Assembly (NCBI GenBank): GCA_044224215.1 | Contig: JBGAKX010000068.1 | Location: forward strand, 1 to 23,983 | Direction: 5' to 3' | Origin: DAOMFM01 sp035429825 | Lineage (GTDB): Bacteria > Acidobacteriota > Blastocatellia > UBA7656 > JADIYM01 | DNA: 23,983 bases | Shown here: positions 1 through 8,579 of the stretch, one piece after another | Layout of the letters: each line of letters opens with the position of its first letter | How positions within the stretch are numbered: position 1 is the first letter of the stretch | Notes under the pieces: generated by a model | What the model was told of the DNA's origin: nothing | What the model saw: the letters and a program-made list of their open reading frames with translations, nothing else | The model's database searches: none | Translations under genes and position numbers: made by a program

Positions 1-275
1 CGCCGGTACGTGAACTTCGGACCGCCGAGCACCATCCCGTTCGAATCGCCGCCGTTCGTCCCGTGGTAGCCCGAGAAGTCACCGGTGATCCCGAACCAGC
101 TGTTCACGTTGTACGTGACCGCACCGATGCCACCGTTGTTGTTGGTCGTGTAGAGCCGGAAGTACGAGTAGCCCGCAAAGACCTCCGCCTCGGGCGTCAC
201 GACTTCGGGCTCCTGCGCAAAAACTGGCACAGAAAGGACAAGAAGGGCAGCCAACGCAAAAAGGACCTTACGCAT
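1..275 (-). CDS. outer-membrane beta-barrel protein, N-terminal part (cut by window edge)
   Basis: The reading frame begins at ATG 275 and runs off the left edge without a stop, so only about 91 residues are visible. It starts with a clear signal peptide (MRKVLFALAALLVLSVPVFA, then QEPE). The mature part has alternating aromatic and polar residues typical of barrel strands, including AGYSYFRLYT, NSWFGITGDFSGY and GGPKFTYR. The order 'GYSY, NVNSWFG, GDFSGY, GPKFTYR' is the pattern of OmpA-N-like eight-stranded barrels annotated in many Acidobacteriota. An AAGGAG ribosome site at 283-288 lies 7 nt upstream and decides this start; the ATG at 282 is followed by a stop after three codons. It is expected in the outer membrane; its ligand or function is unknown. 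The following minus-strand gene lies upstream of it by 68 bp, so the two could be cotranscribed. Confidence 0.85.
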   Translation of the reverse strand, partial: MRKVLFALAALLVLSVPVFAQEPEVVTPEAEVFAGYSYFRLYTTNNNGGIGAVTYNVNSWFGITGDFSGYHGTNGGDSNGMVLGGPKFTYR

Positions 276-343
276 AACGCATCTCCTTCGCACTCTGGGG
301 GTGGTTCCGACCGGACCTCAGCCTATCACCGCCCGATATTGCC

Positions 344-2554
344 TCAAAGGTTGTCGAGGATGAAACGGGTCATCATCTCGCGCATCTGCCGCACCCGCAG
401 CGGATTCGTGACGCCGTGGCGCGACTGCGGATAGAGCATGAACTGGAATTGCTTGTTCGACTTCTGCAGCGCATCCATGAACTGGATCGAATTCTGCACG
501 TGCACGTTGTTGTCGATCGCTCCGTGGATCAGCAGCATGCGGCCACTCAGCTTGTCGGCGGCGCGCGTCACCGAACTCCGGTCGTAGCCGTCGGCGTTCT
601 GACCCGGCAGGCCCATGTACCGCTCGGTGTAGATCGAATCGTAGCGGCGCCAGTCCGTGACGGGCGCGCCGACGATGCCGATCTTGAACTTGTCGGAGTG
701 CGTCAGTGCGTACGACGTCATGAATCCGCCATAGCTCCAGCCCCACATCCCGACGCGTGTTGCGTCGACGTACGGCTGTTTCGCGAGCCAGGCGATGCCG
801 TCCTCGAGATCGGCAAGCTCCTGCACGCCAAGCTGGTGAAACGACGAGTACGCCGACTTGACGCCCTGTCCGCTGGCCGACCGGTTGTCGCACATCCAGA
901 TGATGTAGCCGCGGCTCGCGAGCAGCTGGTGCCACATGTACTGAGACGAGCCCCAGCGGTCGCGAACGACTGCGGCGCCCGGTCCGGCGTAGGTGTACGC
1001 AAACACGGGATACTTCTTTGACGGATCGAAGTTCGGCGGCTTGATCATCATCGCGTCCATCACGAACCCGTCGCGTGTCGGCACCTTCAGGAATTCGGGT
1101 GTCCCGAGGCTGAACTCCGCGAGCGTCGCGACCTTGTTCTCGTCGATCACCCGCGTCACCGCGCCGGCACCGTCGCGCAGCCTGAGCTGCGCGGGCGTCG
1201 CGGCCGTGCTCGAGTAGTCGAGGAACATCGTGCACGCCGAGTTGAAAACCGCCGTGTGATTCCCCTCGATGTCGGTCAGTCGCGCAAACCCCGTCCCGTC
1301 AGTCTTGACGCGATAGACGTGGTCGGCGATTGGCGAGTGCTCGGCCGCCGATACGTAGACCCACCCGTCTCGCGACACGCCATAGAGCGTGCGGACGTCC
1401 CAGTCGCCATGCGTCACCGCGCCGATCAGCTTTCCATCGGCAGCGTAGTGGTAGACGTGGCGGAATCCGGTTCGGTCGCTCTGCCACAGAAAGCTCCCGT
1501 CGGGCAGCCACGTGGGCACGTCGATCGCGTCGACCCAGTACTGGCTCTCCTCGTGGAGGATCCGGCGCGGCGCACCCGTATCCGCGTGCGCGGCGTTCAG
1601 GTCGAGCCGGTTCTGCACGCGGTTCTGCACCTGGTAGACGACGTCGGCGCCGTTCGGCGACCATCCCACCCGAACGACGAGCGTGTCCGCAGGTTCGTAG
1701 GACGACAGGTCGACCCATTGCGTTGAACCGCCGCTCGCAGGGACCACGCCGAGCTGGACGCCGGGATTCGGATCGCCGGCCTGCGGATACCGCGTGTGCT
1801 CGACCGTCTGCGGGATCGTCTTGTCGTCGGTGAGGACGAACTCGGGGACGCGCGATTCGTCGAGGCTCAGGTAGGCGATGCGCGTCGAGTCCGGGCTCCA
1901 CCAGTAGCCGGTCGTTTCGCCGCGGCCGTAGAGTTCCTCCTCGTACACCCAGTCGAGATGACCGTTCAGCCTGTTCGGGCCGCCGTCGGTGGTGAGCGCC
2001 CGCTCGCGGCCGGTGGCCGTGTCCGCGACGAACAGGTTGCCGTCACGTGCGTACGCGACGAGACGGCCGTCGGGACTGAACCCGGCGTTGGTCTCCTCGC
2101 CCGGCGTGCTGGTCAGCCGCATCGCGCGTCCCGCGGCGATGTCATAGAAATAGAGGTCGTCTCCGTGGTCAAAGACGAGGGCTGTCCCCGTGTCGTTGAA
2201 CGTGTACGAGACGCCGTGCGCGATGTCCTTTGCCTGGGCGGGGCTGATTCCGGCGAGGGACCCAACCGCGCGCTCGAACTTTGCCGCGTCGAGCAGAGGT
2301 TCTTCCCGGCCCGTCACGGGGTCGACGCGCCGCAGTCCGACGTCGCCGTTCTTCGGATCCATGTTCGCCCGCACGAGCGCGGTGCCGTCCGGCAGCCACG
2401 ACAGCCGCGGCACGTCGCCGTCAAAGTTGACCTTCTTTGCCGGATCATAAATGTCGTCGACCGTCAGCTGGCGCTGACCGGCGCCCGCACGCACGAGCGA
2501 GAGCGTCAGGAGGCATACGACCGAGAGCGCGAGCGTCACGCTGCGATTGCGCAT
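344..2554 (-). CDS. DPP IV-like serine peptidase (family S9B), secreted
   Basis: A 736-residue prolyl-oligopeptidase-family enzyme expected to remove N-terminal dipeptides (X-Pro or X-Ala) from peptides outside the cytoplasm. A signal peptide covers about residues 1-26. Residues about 30-480 form the beta-propeller of DPP IV (WSPDS, SPDG blades) and contain DWVYEEEL with the paired glutamates (about 205-206) that in DPP IV hold the substrate amino terminus. The C-terminal alpha/beta-hydrolase domain carries GWSYGG (nucleophile Ser607), Asp681 in GAIDNNVH and His713 in SRHG, so the catalytic triad is complete. The frame stays open 42 codons further upstream, but ATG 2554 is preferred because it directly precedes the signal peptide and has GAGGAG at 2566-2571. 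It is divergent from two peptide transporters, which supports a role in peptide scavenging. Natural substrates are inferred, not shown. Confidence 0.95.
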   Translation of the reverse strand: MRNRSVTLALSVVCLLTLSLVRAGAGQRQLTVDDIYDPAKKVNFDGDVPRLSWLPDGTALVRANMDPKNGDVGLRRVDPVTGREEPLLDAAKFERAVGSLAGISPAQAKDIAHGVSYTFNDTGTALVFDHGDDLYFYDIAAGRAMRLTSTPGEETNAGFSPDGRLVAYARDGNLFVADTATGRERALTTDGGPNRLNGHLDWVYEEELYGRGETTGYWWSPDSTRIAYLSLDESRVPEFVLTDDKTIPQTVEHTRYPQAGDPNPGVQLGVVPASGGSTQWVDLSSYEPADTLVVRVGWSPNGADVVYQVQNRVQNRLDLNAAHADTGAPRRILHEESQYWVDAIDVPTWLPDGSFLWQSDRTGFRHVYHYAADGKLIGAVTHGDWDVRTLYGVSRDGWVYVSAAEHSPIADHVYRVKTDGTGFARLTDIEGNHTAVFNSACTMFLDYSSTAATPAQLRLRDGAGAVTRVIDENKVATLAEFSLGTPEFLKVPTRDGFVMDAMMIKPPNFDPSKKYPVFAYTYAGPGAAVVRDRWGSSQYMWHQLLASRGYIIWMCDNRSASGQGVKSAYSSFHQLGVQELADLEDGIAWLAKQPYVDATRVGMWGWSYGGFMTSYALTHSDKFKIGIVGAPVTDWRRYDSIYTERYMGLPGQNADGYDRSSVTRAADKLSGRMLLIHGAIDNNVHVQNSIQFMDALQKSNKQFQFMLYPQSRHGVTNPLRVRQMREMMTRFILDNL

Positions 2555-2841
2555 GTAAGTTATGGCTCCTCGGGAACGTTTGGGAACTGGGGCCCGTCGG
2601 CTGGACTCGCCAAAGGCGCCTAAGTGTACCGCACCGGGCAAGCGGGGTGAGGGCAACGCGAGCCCTGCCAGGCTGCTCAAACTCAGGTGCCGCCCTTCGC
2701 AGCCGTTGTGTCATGGGCTACACTGCGCGGCACACTGACCCAGACAGTTCCGTCCGAATGTTCGATATGCGGCTGGCGGTCGTCCCAGATTGGTACGACA
2801 CGCCCGCGCGGACCCATTTCTGACCAGGAGACATCCCACAC

Positions 2842-4422
2842 ATGAGTGCAGTCGCCGACGTGACCCCTGACATCCCGCTCGACACATCGGGAATAGCCGG
2901 CCATCCAAAGGGCCTGATGACGCTCTTCTTCACGGAGATGTGGGAGCGCTTCAGCTACTACGGAATGCGGGCGTTCCTGTTGCTCTTCATGGTCGCGCCG
3001 GTCGCGGCGGGAGGGCTCGGCTTCGACGACGTTCGGGCGGGCGTCATTTACGGCATGTACACGGCGTCGGTCTACATGCTGAGCGTCCCCGGAGGCTGGA
3101 TCGCCGATCGATTCCTCGGGCAGCAGCAGGCGGTACTCTACGGCGGAATCCTCATCATGTCGGGCCATGTCAGTCTCGCGTTTCCGTACGTCGGGACGTT
3201 CTACATGGGACTCGCGCTCGTGGCGCTCGGTACGGGGCTTCTCAAGCCGAACATCAGCTCGATCGTCGGCCAGCTCTATGCCCAGGGCGACGTGCGCCGC
3301 GATGCGGGGTTCACGATCTTCTACATGGGCATCAATGTGGGCGCCTTCATCGCGCCACTGTTCTGTGGAACGTTTCTCGCCGAGAGCGAGACATTCCGCA
3401 ACTGGCTCCAGTCGTATGGCATCTCGCCGCACGCCGCGTGGCATTTCGCGTTTGGCGCCGCAGCGGTGGGAATGTTCCTTGGCCTCGTCCAGTACGTCAT
3501 TGGCCGCAAGAGACTCAAGACCGCCGGGTTGAAGCCCACGCCTCCGAAGAACGAGGCCGAGGCGTCGCGGAACAGGCTCATCCTCGCGGCGATCGTGTTG
3601 ATCTTTGTCGGCGTCCCGGTCGTCGTCGGAGCGCTCGCCCAGACCGGGTCGGTCACCCTGACGCCGAATTCCGTTGGTGACACGTTCGCGATTCTGTTGC
3701 CGGTGACAGCCATGGTCGTGCTGATCGGGCTCTATTTGTTCGGCACGCAGAACCGGGCAGAAAAGCACCGTGTCATCGTCATCATCATTCTGTTCTTTGC
3801 AGCCTCGATCTTCTGGGGTTGCTACGAGCAGGCAGGATCGACACTCACGCTCTTCGCCGATCGATACACGAATCGAGTCATTTTTGGCATGCCGTTTGGC
3901 GCGACGGCCTATCAGTCGCTCAATGCGATCTTTGTCGTGATCCTTGGGCCGATCTTCGCGTGGGTCTGGATCAAGCTTGCGAGAATGAACAAGGAGCCCG
4001 CCACGCTCGTGAAGTTCGGCCTCGGCATGGTTGGCGTGGGTCTCGGATTCCTGGTTCTCGTCCCGGCAGCCAGGATCGTGCTTGGAGGCAATCTTGCCGG
4101 TCCCTACTGGCTCGTCGCGCTCTACCTCGTTCACACAGCCGGCGAACTGTGCCTCAGTCCGGTCGGACTGTCGTCGATGACGAAGCTCGCACCGGCGCGC
4201 GCCGTTGGTCTCATCATGGGTGTCTGGTTTCTGGCCGCGTCGATGGGCAACCTTATGGCCGGTCAGGCTGTGAAGTTGACAAAGGAGATGCCGATGGAGA
4301 GCTACTTCCTGCTGATGACGGCGATTCCAATAGCGTTCGGCGTCGTGCTCTTCATTCTGGCAAAGCCTGTGCAGCGGATGCTGGCGTCATCTTCGGACGG
4401 CACGCAGAGCCCAGGACACTGA
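2842..4422 (+). CDS. POT-family proton/oligopeptide symporter, 14-helix type
   Basis: A 526-residue inner-membrane carrier of the POT/PTR2 family (major facilitator superfamily), which imports di- and tripeptides with protons. The TM1 proton motif ExxER is present (TEMWERFSYYG, Glu32, Glu35, Arg36). The PTR2 signature region contains GTGLLKPNISS with Lys135 and FYMGINVGAFIAP. TM7 has CYEQAGSTLTLFADR with Glu329, the usual salt-bridge partner of the TM4 lysine in bacterial POTs. Two extra hydrophobic segments at about residues 242-265 and 280-300, between TM6 and TM7, match the HA/HB helices of most bacterial POTs. ATG 2842 follows AGGAG at 2826-2830. It is divergent from the DPP IV-like peptidase and 28 nt ahead of a second POT gene, presumably in one operon. 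Exact substrates cannot be read from sequence. Confidence 0.93.
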   Translation: MSAVADVTPDIPLDTSGIAGHPKGLMTLFFTEMWERFSYYGMRAFLLLFMVAPVAAGGLGFDDVRAGVIYGMYTASVYMLSVPGGWIADRFLGQQQAVLYGGILIMSGHVSLAFPYVGTFYMGLALVALGTGLLKPNISSIVGQLYAQGDVRRDAGFTIFYMGINVGAFIAPLFCGTFLAESETFRNWLQSYGISPHAAWHFAFGAAAVGMFLGLVQYVIGRKRLKTAGLKPTPPKNEAEASRNRLILAAIVLIFVGVPVVVGALAQTGSVTLTPNSVGDTFAILLPVTAMVVLIGLYLFGTQNRAEKHRVIVIIILFFAASIFWGCYEQAGSTLTLFADRYTNRVIFGMPFGATAYQSLNAIFVVILGPIFAWVWIKLARMNKEPATLVKFGLGMVGVGLGFLVLVPAARIVLGGNLAGPYWLVALYLVHTAGELCLSPVGLSSMTKLAPARAVGLIMGVWFLAASMGNLMAGQAVKLTKEMPMESYFLLMTAIPIAFGVVLFILAKPVQRMLASSSDGTQSPGH

Positions 4423-4450
4423 CCATCATTCGATCTGCGGGGATCAACTG

Positions 4451-5770
4451 ATGACACAATCTGCCGACAGGCACCCTAAGGGCCTGTACGTACTGTTTGC
4501 GACCGAGATGTGGGAGCGGTTCAGCTTCTACTCGATGATCGCGTTGTTCACGCTCTACCTGAAGGACCCGGTCGACGGCTTCGGGTGGACGCCCGCCCAG
4601 GCGACGACGCTCTACGCGAACTACATCATGTTCGTGTACCTGAGCCCGCTCATCGGGGGCTGGATCGCCGACAAAGGCCTCGGATATCGCCGGGCGGTCA
4701 TGATCGGCGGCTTCTTCTTCATGGCAGGCCACCTGCTGCTGTCGTTCAGGTCGCTGACGGCCGTGTACGCGGCGTTGACGTGTCTCGTCATCGGCAACGG
4801 GTTCTTCAAGCCGAACGTTTCGACGATGGTGGGCAACCTGTATCCCGAGGGAAGCCACCTCAAGGACCGCGCCTACAACATCTTCTATCTTGGGATCAAC
4901 GTCGGCGCGTTTCTGGCGCCGATCGTCGCCGAGTTCGTCAAGCAGACGTACGGCGTTCACGCCGCATTTGCGGTTGCCGCTGGCGGAATGGTGATCTCGG
5001 TTGGGATCCTCTGGCAGTTCCGCCGGTTCGTCGAGAACGGCGGACCTCCCGCTGCACCGGCGGGCGCCGACGGCGAGTCCGTCCGCGAGTCGAGCGCGAT
5101 CGACCTCGTTCCCGACAGCCGCCGCATCGGCGCGCTCGTCGTCGTGTTCCTGGTCGTGATCGTGTTCTGGATGGTGTTCCACCAGAACGGCTCGACGCTG
5201 ACCTACTGGGCGGACGCGAACACCAACTGGTCCGCGCTCGGCGTGGACGTGTCGGGGACGCTTTCGAACGCGATCAACCCCGGCTGGATCCTGGTTCTCA
5301 CGTTTCCGCTCGTGTGGTTCTGGAAGTGGCTCGACAACAGGGGCAAGGAGCCTTCGACGCCGACAAAGATGGTCTTCGGCATGGTCCTGACCGGTCTCGC
5401 GTTCCTCGTGCTGTTTGTCGGCGCGCGGCTTGGCGAAGCAACGGCGACCGGCGCGGATCCGTACGCGTTCAAGGTCTCGCCCGTGTGGCTGATCGGCGCC
5501 TACGGCATCCTCACGCTCGGCGAGTTGATGTTGTCGCCGATGGGGCTCTCGCTCGTCTCAAAGGTCGCGCCGGTCACAAAGCGCGGTCTGATGATGGGTG
5601 GATGGTTCGTGGCGACCGGGATCGGCAACAAGCTCACGCAGATCGGCGTGTTCTGGACGCAATGGCTGCATTCGACGTTCTGGCTCGTGCTGAGCCTCGC
5701 CGCGCTGACGATGGCCGTGGTCCTGTTCCTGCTGCTGAAACCCCTGAAGAAGGCGATGCCGGGGATCTAG
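4451..5770 (+). CDS. POT-family oligopeptide transporter, 12-helix type lacking HA/HB
   Basis: A 439-residue paralogue of the preceding transporter, sharing the HPKGL N-terminus, the ExxER motif (Glu19, Glu22, Arg23), IGNGFFKPNVSTM with Lys120, and FYLGINVGAFLAP. It differs in two visible ways. The TM6-TM7 region is a short hydrophilic loop (about residues 197-228), so the two extra HA/HB helices are missing. The TM7 motif reads VFHQNGSTLTYWAD, with His244 where the first copy has Glu329. The TM1 motif is also altered, ending SFYSM instead of SYYGM. The FHQNG form recurs, as I recall, in Bacteroidota and other environmental POTs, so this is probably an ancient subfamily and not a broken gene. 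No strong ribosome site is seen (GGGGA at 4439-4443). Likely cotranscribed with the first copy; substrate preference may differ. Confidence 0.92.
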   Translation: MTQSADRHPKGLYVLFATEMWERFSFYSMIALFTLYLKDPVDGFGWTPAQATTLYANYIMFVYLSPLIGGWIADKGLGYRRAVMIGGFFFMAGHLLLSFRSLTAVYAALTCLVIGNGFFKPNVSTMVGNLYPEGSHLKDRAYNIFYLGINVGAFLAPIVAEFVKQTYGVHAAFAVAAGGMVISVGILWQFRRFVENGGPPAAPAGADGESVRESSAIDLVPDSRRIGALVVVFLVVIVFWMVFHQNGSTLTYWADANTNWSALGVDVSGTLSNAINPGWILVLTFPLVWFWKWLDNRGKEPSTPTKMVFGMVLTGLAFLVLFVGARLGEATATGADPYAFKVSPVWLIGAYGILTLGELMLSPMGLSLVSKVAPVTKRGLMMGGWFVATGIGNKLTQIGVFWTQWLHSTFWLVLSLAALTMAVVLFLLLKPLKKAMPGI

Positions 5771-6134
5771 CGCCGGGGACCGCGCGACTCGCCGGTAATC
5801 CCCGCCGGTCGACCGTTCACCGGGAAAGTCTGCTCACCACGGAACGTTTTTGGCGTTTCTGTGTCGTCGGGGTCATTTTGGCTCTCGAGACCAACCCCAA
5901 GCCGAACAGTGTCTTGCGAGCAGACCAGTGCAGACACGATTCTGTCCAGCGCCAACAACTCACCCTCCCATGGCTGGAATTGCTTGACTCGAAACGGCAA
6001 ACACCCTTACATGCCCGGAACCCCCTTGGTCACAAGGCGGCGCGTGCGGGGCGTTTTTAGTACATCTGAGCAGTATCCAACCCATGGTCGAACCGGGCGT
6101 AGTAATCCGACCGACCTGTCCTGGAGGATTCCAT
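5771..6134. other. 364-bp intergenic region before the sialidase-like gene
   Basis: No convincing gene is present. It follows the stop of the second POT gene and should hold the end of that transcript and the promoter of the sialidase-like gene. A pairing of CGGGGA near 5773 with TCCCCG near 5800 is weak. Near 6021-6057 a short stem CCTTG/CAAGG precedes GC-rich sequence and a TTTTT run, which could be a weak terminator or attenuator in the leader. Neither structure is strong. Confidence 0.5.
5984..6012 (+). promoter_or_regulatory. candidate sigma70-like promoter for the sialidase-like gene
   Basis: TTGACT (5984-5989) is separated by exactly 17 nt from TTACAT (6007-6012). The -35 matches five of six consensus bases and the -10 only three of six. 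It would place the start of transcription near 6019 and leave a leader of about 115 nt before ATG 6135. Position and spacing are good; sequence support is modest. Confidence 0.3.
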
Positions 6135-8465
6135 ATGCCACGGTCTCGTCGTGTTGCGGCACTTGCGGTCGCATTCGTCGTCGTGTCTCTGATTTCGTTC
6201 CCCGCGAGCGCTCGATCCGGAGCCAGGCGGCAGTCGCCAGCCGGCAAGGCTGCAAAGCAGACCGCCACACCCGAACCGCAGTCGACGATTCTCACCGATG
6301 GAATATCGCGCGAGCTCTATGACAACGACGCGCTGTTCAACCAGCTGTCGTCCGCAAAGCAAATGGTGCTCGAGCGGTTCTTTGGTCCCAAGACGCCGCG
6401 TCGAACGGAGCCTGGACAGGATACGTTGCCGTATCCGCTGAACTTCGCGTCGAAGACGGCGGTGACGAACACCCTCGTGAACAACCCGGCAACCGACACG
6501 AACCAGTTCACGCAGAGCGAGACGTCGTGTCTCGTTGCAGGGACGAACGTCGTCGTGGCGTTCAACGACTCGGGTTCGGACACGTCTGGCTCGAATCACT
6601 TCACGGGGTACGCGCTCTCGACCGATGGCGGCACGACGTTCACGGACAAGGGCACGCTTCCCACGAGCACGGCCGGCGACGCCGGCGATCCGGTGCTTGC
6701 GCGCGACAACACGACGGGCGCGATCTACCTGGTGACGCTCGGCTTCTCGAGCGGCAACCTGATCCAGTTCTGGAAGTCGACCGACAATGGTGCGACGTTC
6801 GGCCCACCCGTCAACTGCACGCCCGGCAACCGGGCGACCGACAGCATGGACAAGGAGTGGATCACCGTCGACAACTTTGCCGGTACGGGGCAGGGGAACA
6901 TCTACCACTTCTGGCGCAACTTCGGCGGCGGCACGATGGGCAACGGCATGCGATTCACGCGGTCGACCGACGGCGGCGCCACGTGGGGACCGACGCGTCC
7001 GTGGGTCACGATCGAAGCCAGCGCCGGGCAGGGCGCGTGGCCGGCGGTCGGCCCCGACCACGCCGTGTACTGCGCGTGGCTCTCGACGGGCAACGTCATC
7101 AAGGTGCGCAAATCGACTGATCTCGGCGTGACGTTTGGCCTGGCCGTCACGGCATACACGGTGGTGAGCCAGGGCGTGAACGGCGACCTGGGGCTGAGTC
7201 CTGGCTTCCGCTCGAACACGTTCCCGCAGGTCGTGGTCAACCCCACCAACGCGAATCAGATCTTCATGGCGGTCCCCGACAAGGGCGCCGGCGCCGACAA
7301 GGCGAACGTCTACCTCATCACGTCGACCGATGGCGGCGCCACGTGGGGCGCGGCGGTTCAGGTCAACGACGACGCCACGACGACCGACCAGTGGCAGCCG
7401 TCGCTCGCGATCTCGCCCGACGGAACAAAGCTGTTCTACGGTTACTACAGCCGCCAGAACGATCCGTCCAACCTGATGATCGACAACTACTGCCGCGTCG
7501 GCACGGTGTCGGGAGGAGGCGTTGCGTTCGGCGCGTCGCAGCGCATCTCGACGGTGTCGTTCCCTGCGGCGTTCGGCCACGACCCGGTCGTCAACGGCGT
7601 GTATATGGGCGACTACGACCACACGACGGGCGACAATTCGAACTTCTACCACACGTGGGGCGACAACCGGAATCGCAACTTCAACAACACGCAAAACCAG
7701 CCGGATGTGTACTTTGCGAAGATTTCAAATGCGACCGGACCGGTCGCGGGGGCCGACACTCCCGGCGTCTGGGACAACACCGCGGCGACGTTCTTCCTGC
7801 GGAACTCCAACTCGGCCGGCGTCGCCGACATCACCGTCGGGTATGGCGTGTCGGGACTCGTCCCGATTCGCGGCGATTGGAACAATGACGGCGTCGACAC
7901 GATCGGCCTGTACGACGCGACGTCCGGGGCGTTCTTCCTGCGGAACTCGAACACGCCAGGACCTGCCGACATCACGTTCACGTTCGGCGCCGGCGGTTCG
8001 CTCGTGCCCGTGACGGGAGACTGGAACAACGATGGCACCGACACGATCGGTCTGTATGACCCGTCGTCCGGCACGTTCTTCCTGCGCAACTCGAACTCGT
8101 CAGGCGTCGCGGACATCACGTTCACGTTTGGCGCCGGCGGTGGCACGATCTCGGCGATCACTGGCGACTGGAACGGCGACGGCACCGACACGATCGGGAT
8201 CTACGATTCGTCGTCCGGCGCGTTCTTCCTCAAGAACTCGAACAGTTCGGGAGCCGCAGACCTGACGTTCATCTTCGGAGCCGGCGCCGCGACGCCGCTT
8301 GCGGGCGACTGGAACGGCGACGGCACCGACACGATCGGGCTGTACGTCGGCGCGTCGTCGGCGTTCTTCCTAAGGAACACGAATTCGCCGGGTGTTGCCG
8401 ATGTCACGTACAACTACGCAGGCCCGAACCTGACGCCCATCATGGGCGACTGGGACGGTCTGTAG
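6135..8465 (+). CDS. secreted sialidase-like (BNR/Asp-box) propeller with C-terminal GDWNGDG repeats
   Basis: A 776-residue exported protein. Signal peptide residues are about 1-27, ending PASA. Residues about 130-470 hold at least five Asp-box-type motifs (S-T-D-x-G-x-T-F/W, for example STDNGATF and STDGGATW twice), the hallmark of sialidase-like six-bladed propellers. I see no clear set of the catalytic arginine triad, so the call is fold level only. Residues about 540-776 are five tandem repeats of 47-49 residues. Each has FFLRNSN near its start and GDWNGDGxDTIG near its end; the D-x-N-x-D-G-x-D spacing resembles the calcium loops of FG-GAP or dockerin-type repeats. ATG 6135 is chosen over an upstream in-frame start because GGAGG (6123-6127) sits 7 nt before it and the signal peptide follows directly. 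Likely cell surface or extracellular; ligand unknown. Confidence 0.9.
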   Translation: MPRSRRVAALAVAFVVVSLISFPASARSGARRQSPAGKAAKQTATPEPQSTILTDGISRELYDNDALFNQLSSAKQMVLERFFGPKTPRRTEPGQDTLPYPLNFASKTAVTNTLVNNPATDTNQFTQSETSCLVAGTNVVVAFNDSGSDTSGSNHFTGYALSTDGGTTFTDKGTLPTSTAGDAGDPVLARDNTTGAIYLVTLGFSSGNLIQFWKSTDNGATFGPPVNCTPGNRATDSMDKEWITVDNFAGTGQGNIYHFWRNFGGGTMGNGMRFTRSTDGGATWGPTRPWVTIEASAGQGAWPAVGPDHAVYCAWLSTGNVIKVRKSTDLGVTFGLAVTAYTVVSQGVNGDLGLSPGFRSNTFPQVVVNPTNANQIFMAVPDKGAGADKANVYLITSTDGGATWGAAVQVNDDATTTDQWQPSLAISPDGTKLFYGYYSRQNDPSNLMIDNYCRVGTVSGGGVAFGASQRISTVSFPAAFGHDPVVNGVYMGDYDHTTGDNSNFYHTWGDNRNRNFNNTQNQPDVYFAKISNATGPVAGADTPGVWDNTAATFFLRNSNSAGVADITVGYGVSGLVPIRGDWNNDGVDTIGLYDATSGAFFLRNSNTPGPADITFTFGAGGSLVPVTGDWNNDGTDTIGLYDPSSGTFFLRNSNSSGVADITFTFGAGGGTISAITGDWNGDGTDTIGIYDSSSGAFFLKNSNSSGAADLTFIFGAGAATPLAGDWNGDGTDTIGLYVGASSAFFLRNTNSPGVADVTYNYAGPNLTPIMGDWDGL
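7791..8460 (+). repeat. five tandem coding repeats of 141-147 bp (GDWNGDG units)
   Basis: The codons for FFLRNSN or FFLKNSN/FFLRNTN recur at 7791, 7932, 8076, 8223 and 8364, giving periods of 141, 144, 147 and 141 bp. The DNA of neighbouring units is very similar (for example TTCTTCCTG and GGCACCGACACGATCGG recur), which suggests expansion by duplication within the gene. Each unit ends in a glycine/aspartate-rich loop likely to bind calcium. Confidence 0.9.
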
Positions 8466-8496
8466 ACTTTCGTTCGAAGGGTTACGGACGGCACGG

Positions 8497-8537
8497 ATCC
8501 GCGCGGGCTTTCGGGCTCGCGCGGATTCGTGTTTCTT
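8497..8537 (+). terminator. rho-independent terminator-like hairpin after the sialidase-like gene
   Basis: ATCCGCGCG (8497-8505) pairs perfectly with CGCGCGGAT (8518-8526), and GGC/GCT inside can extend the stem by three pairs to leave a loop of TTTCGG. The T-rich stretch TGTTTCTTT follows at 8529-8537. It begins 31 bp after the sialidase stop and lies between two convergent genes. Confidence 0.7.
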
Positions 8538-8540
8538 TGC

Positions 8541-8567
8541 CGCAGATCTGCGCGAATCTGCGCAAAT
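8541..8567. repeat. 12-bp palindrome and 10-bp tandem repeat
   Basis: CGCAGATCTGCG (8541-8552) is a perfect palindrome. It overlaps two tandem 10-mers, CTGCGCGAAT (8548-8557) and CTGCGCAAAT (8558-8567). It sits between convergent genes, just past the terminator-like hairpin. Confidence 0.6.
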
Positions 8568-8579
8568 CAGAAAGCAGGA

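Noticed and set aside
2683..4134. 483-aa minus-strand ORF opposite the first POT gene
   Set aside because: Its product is almost only Arg, Asp, Glu and His with no domain pattern. It is the antisense shadow of a membrane protein in high-GC DNA.
6021..6057. Riboswitch or attenuator in the leader of the sialidase-like gene
   Set aside because: Only a 5-bp stem with a distant TTTTT run is visible; no known riboswitch core could be recognised.
6057..7694. 545-aa minus-strand ORF opposite the sialidase-like gene
   Set aside because: Low-complexity Arg/Val-rich translation, antisense to a gene with clear Asp-box motifs and a well-placed ribosome site.
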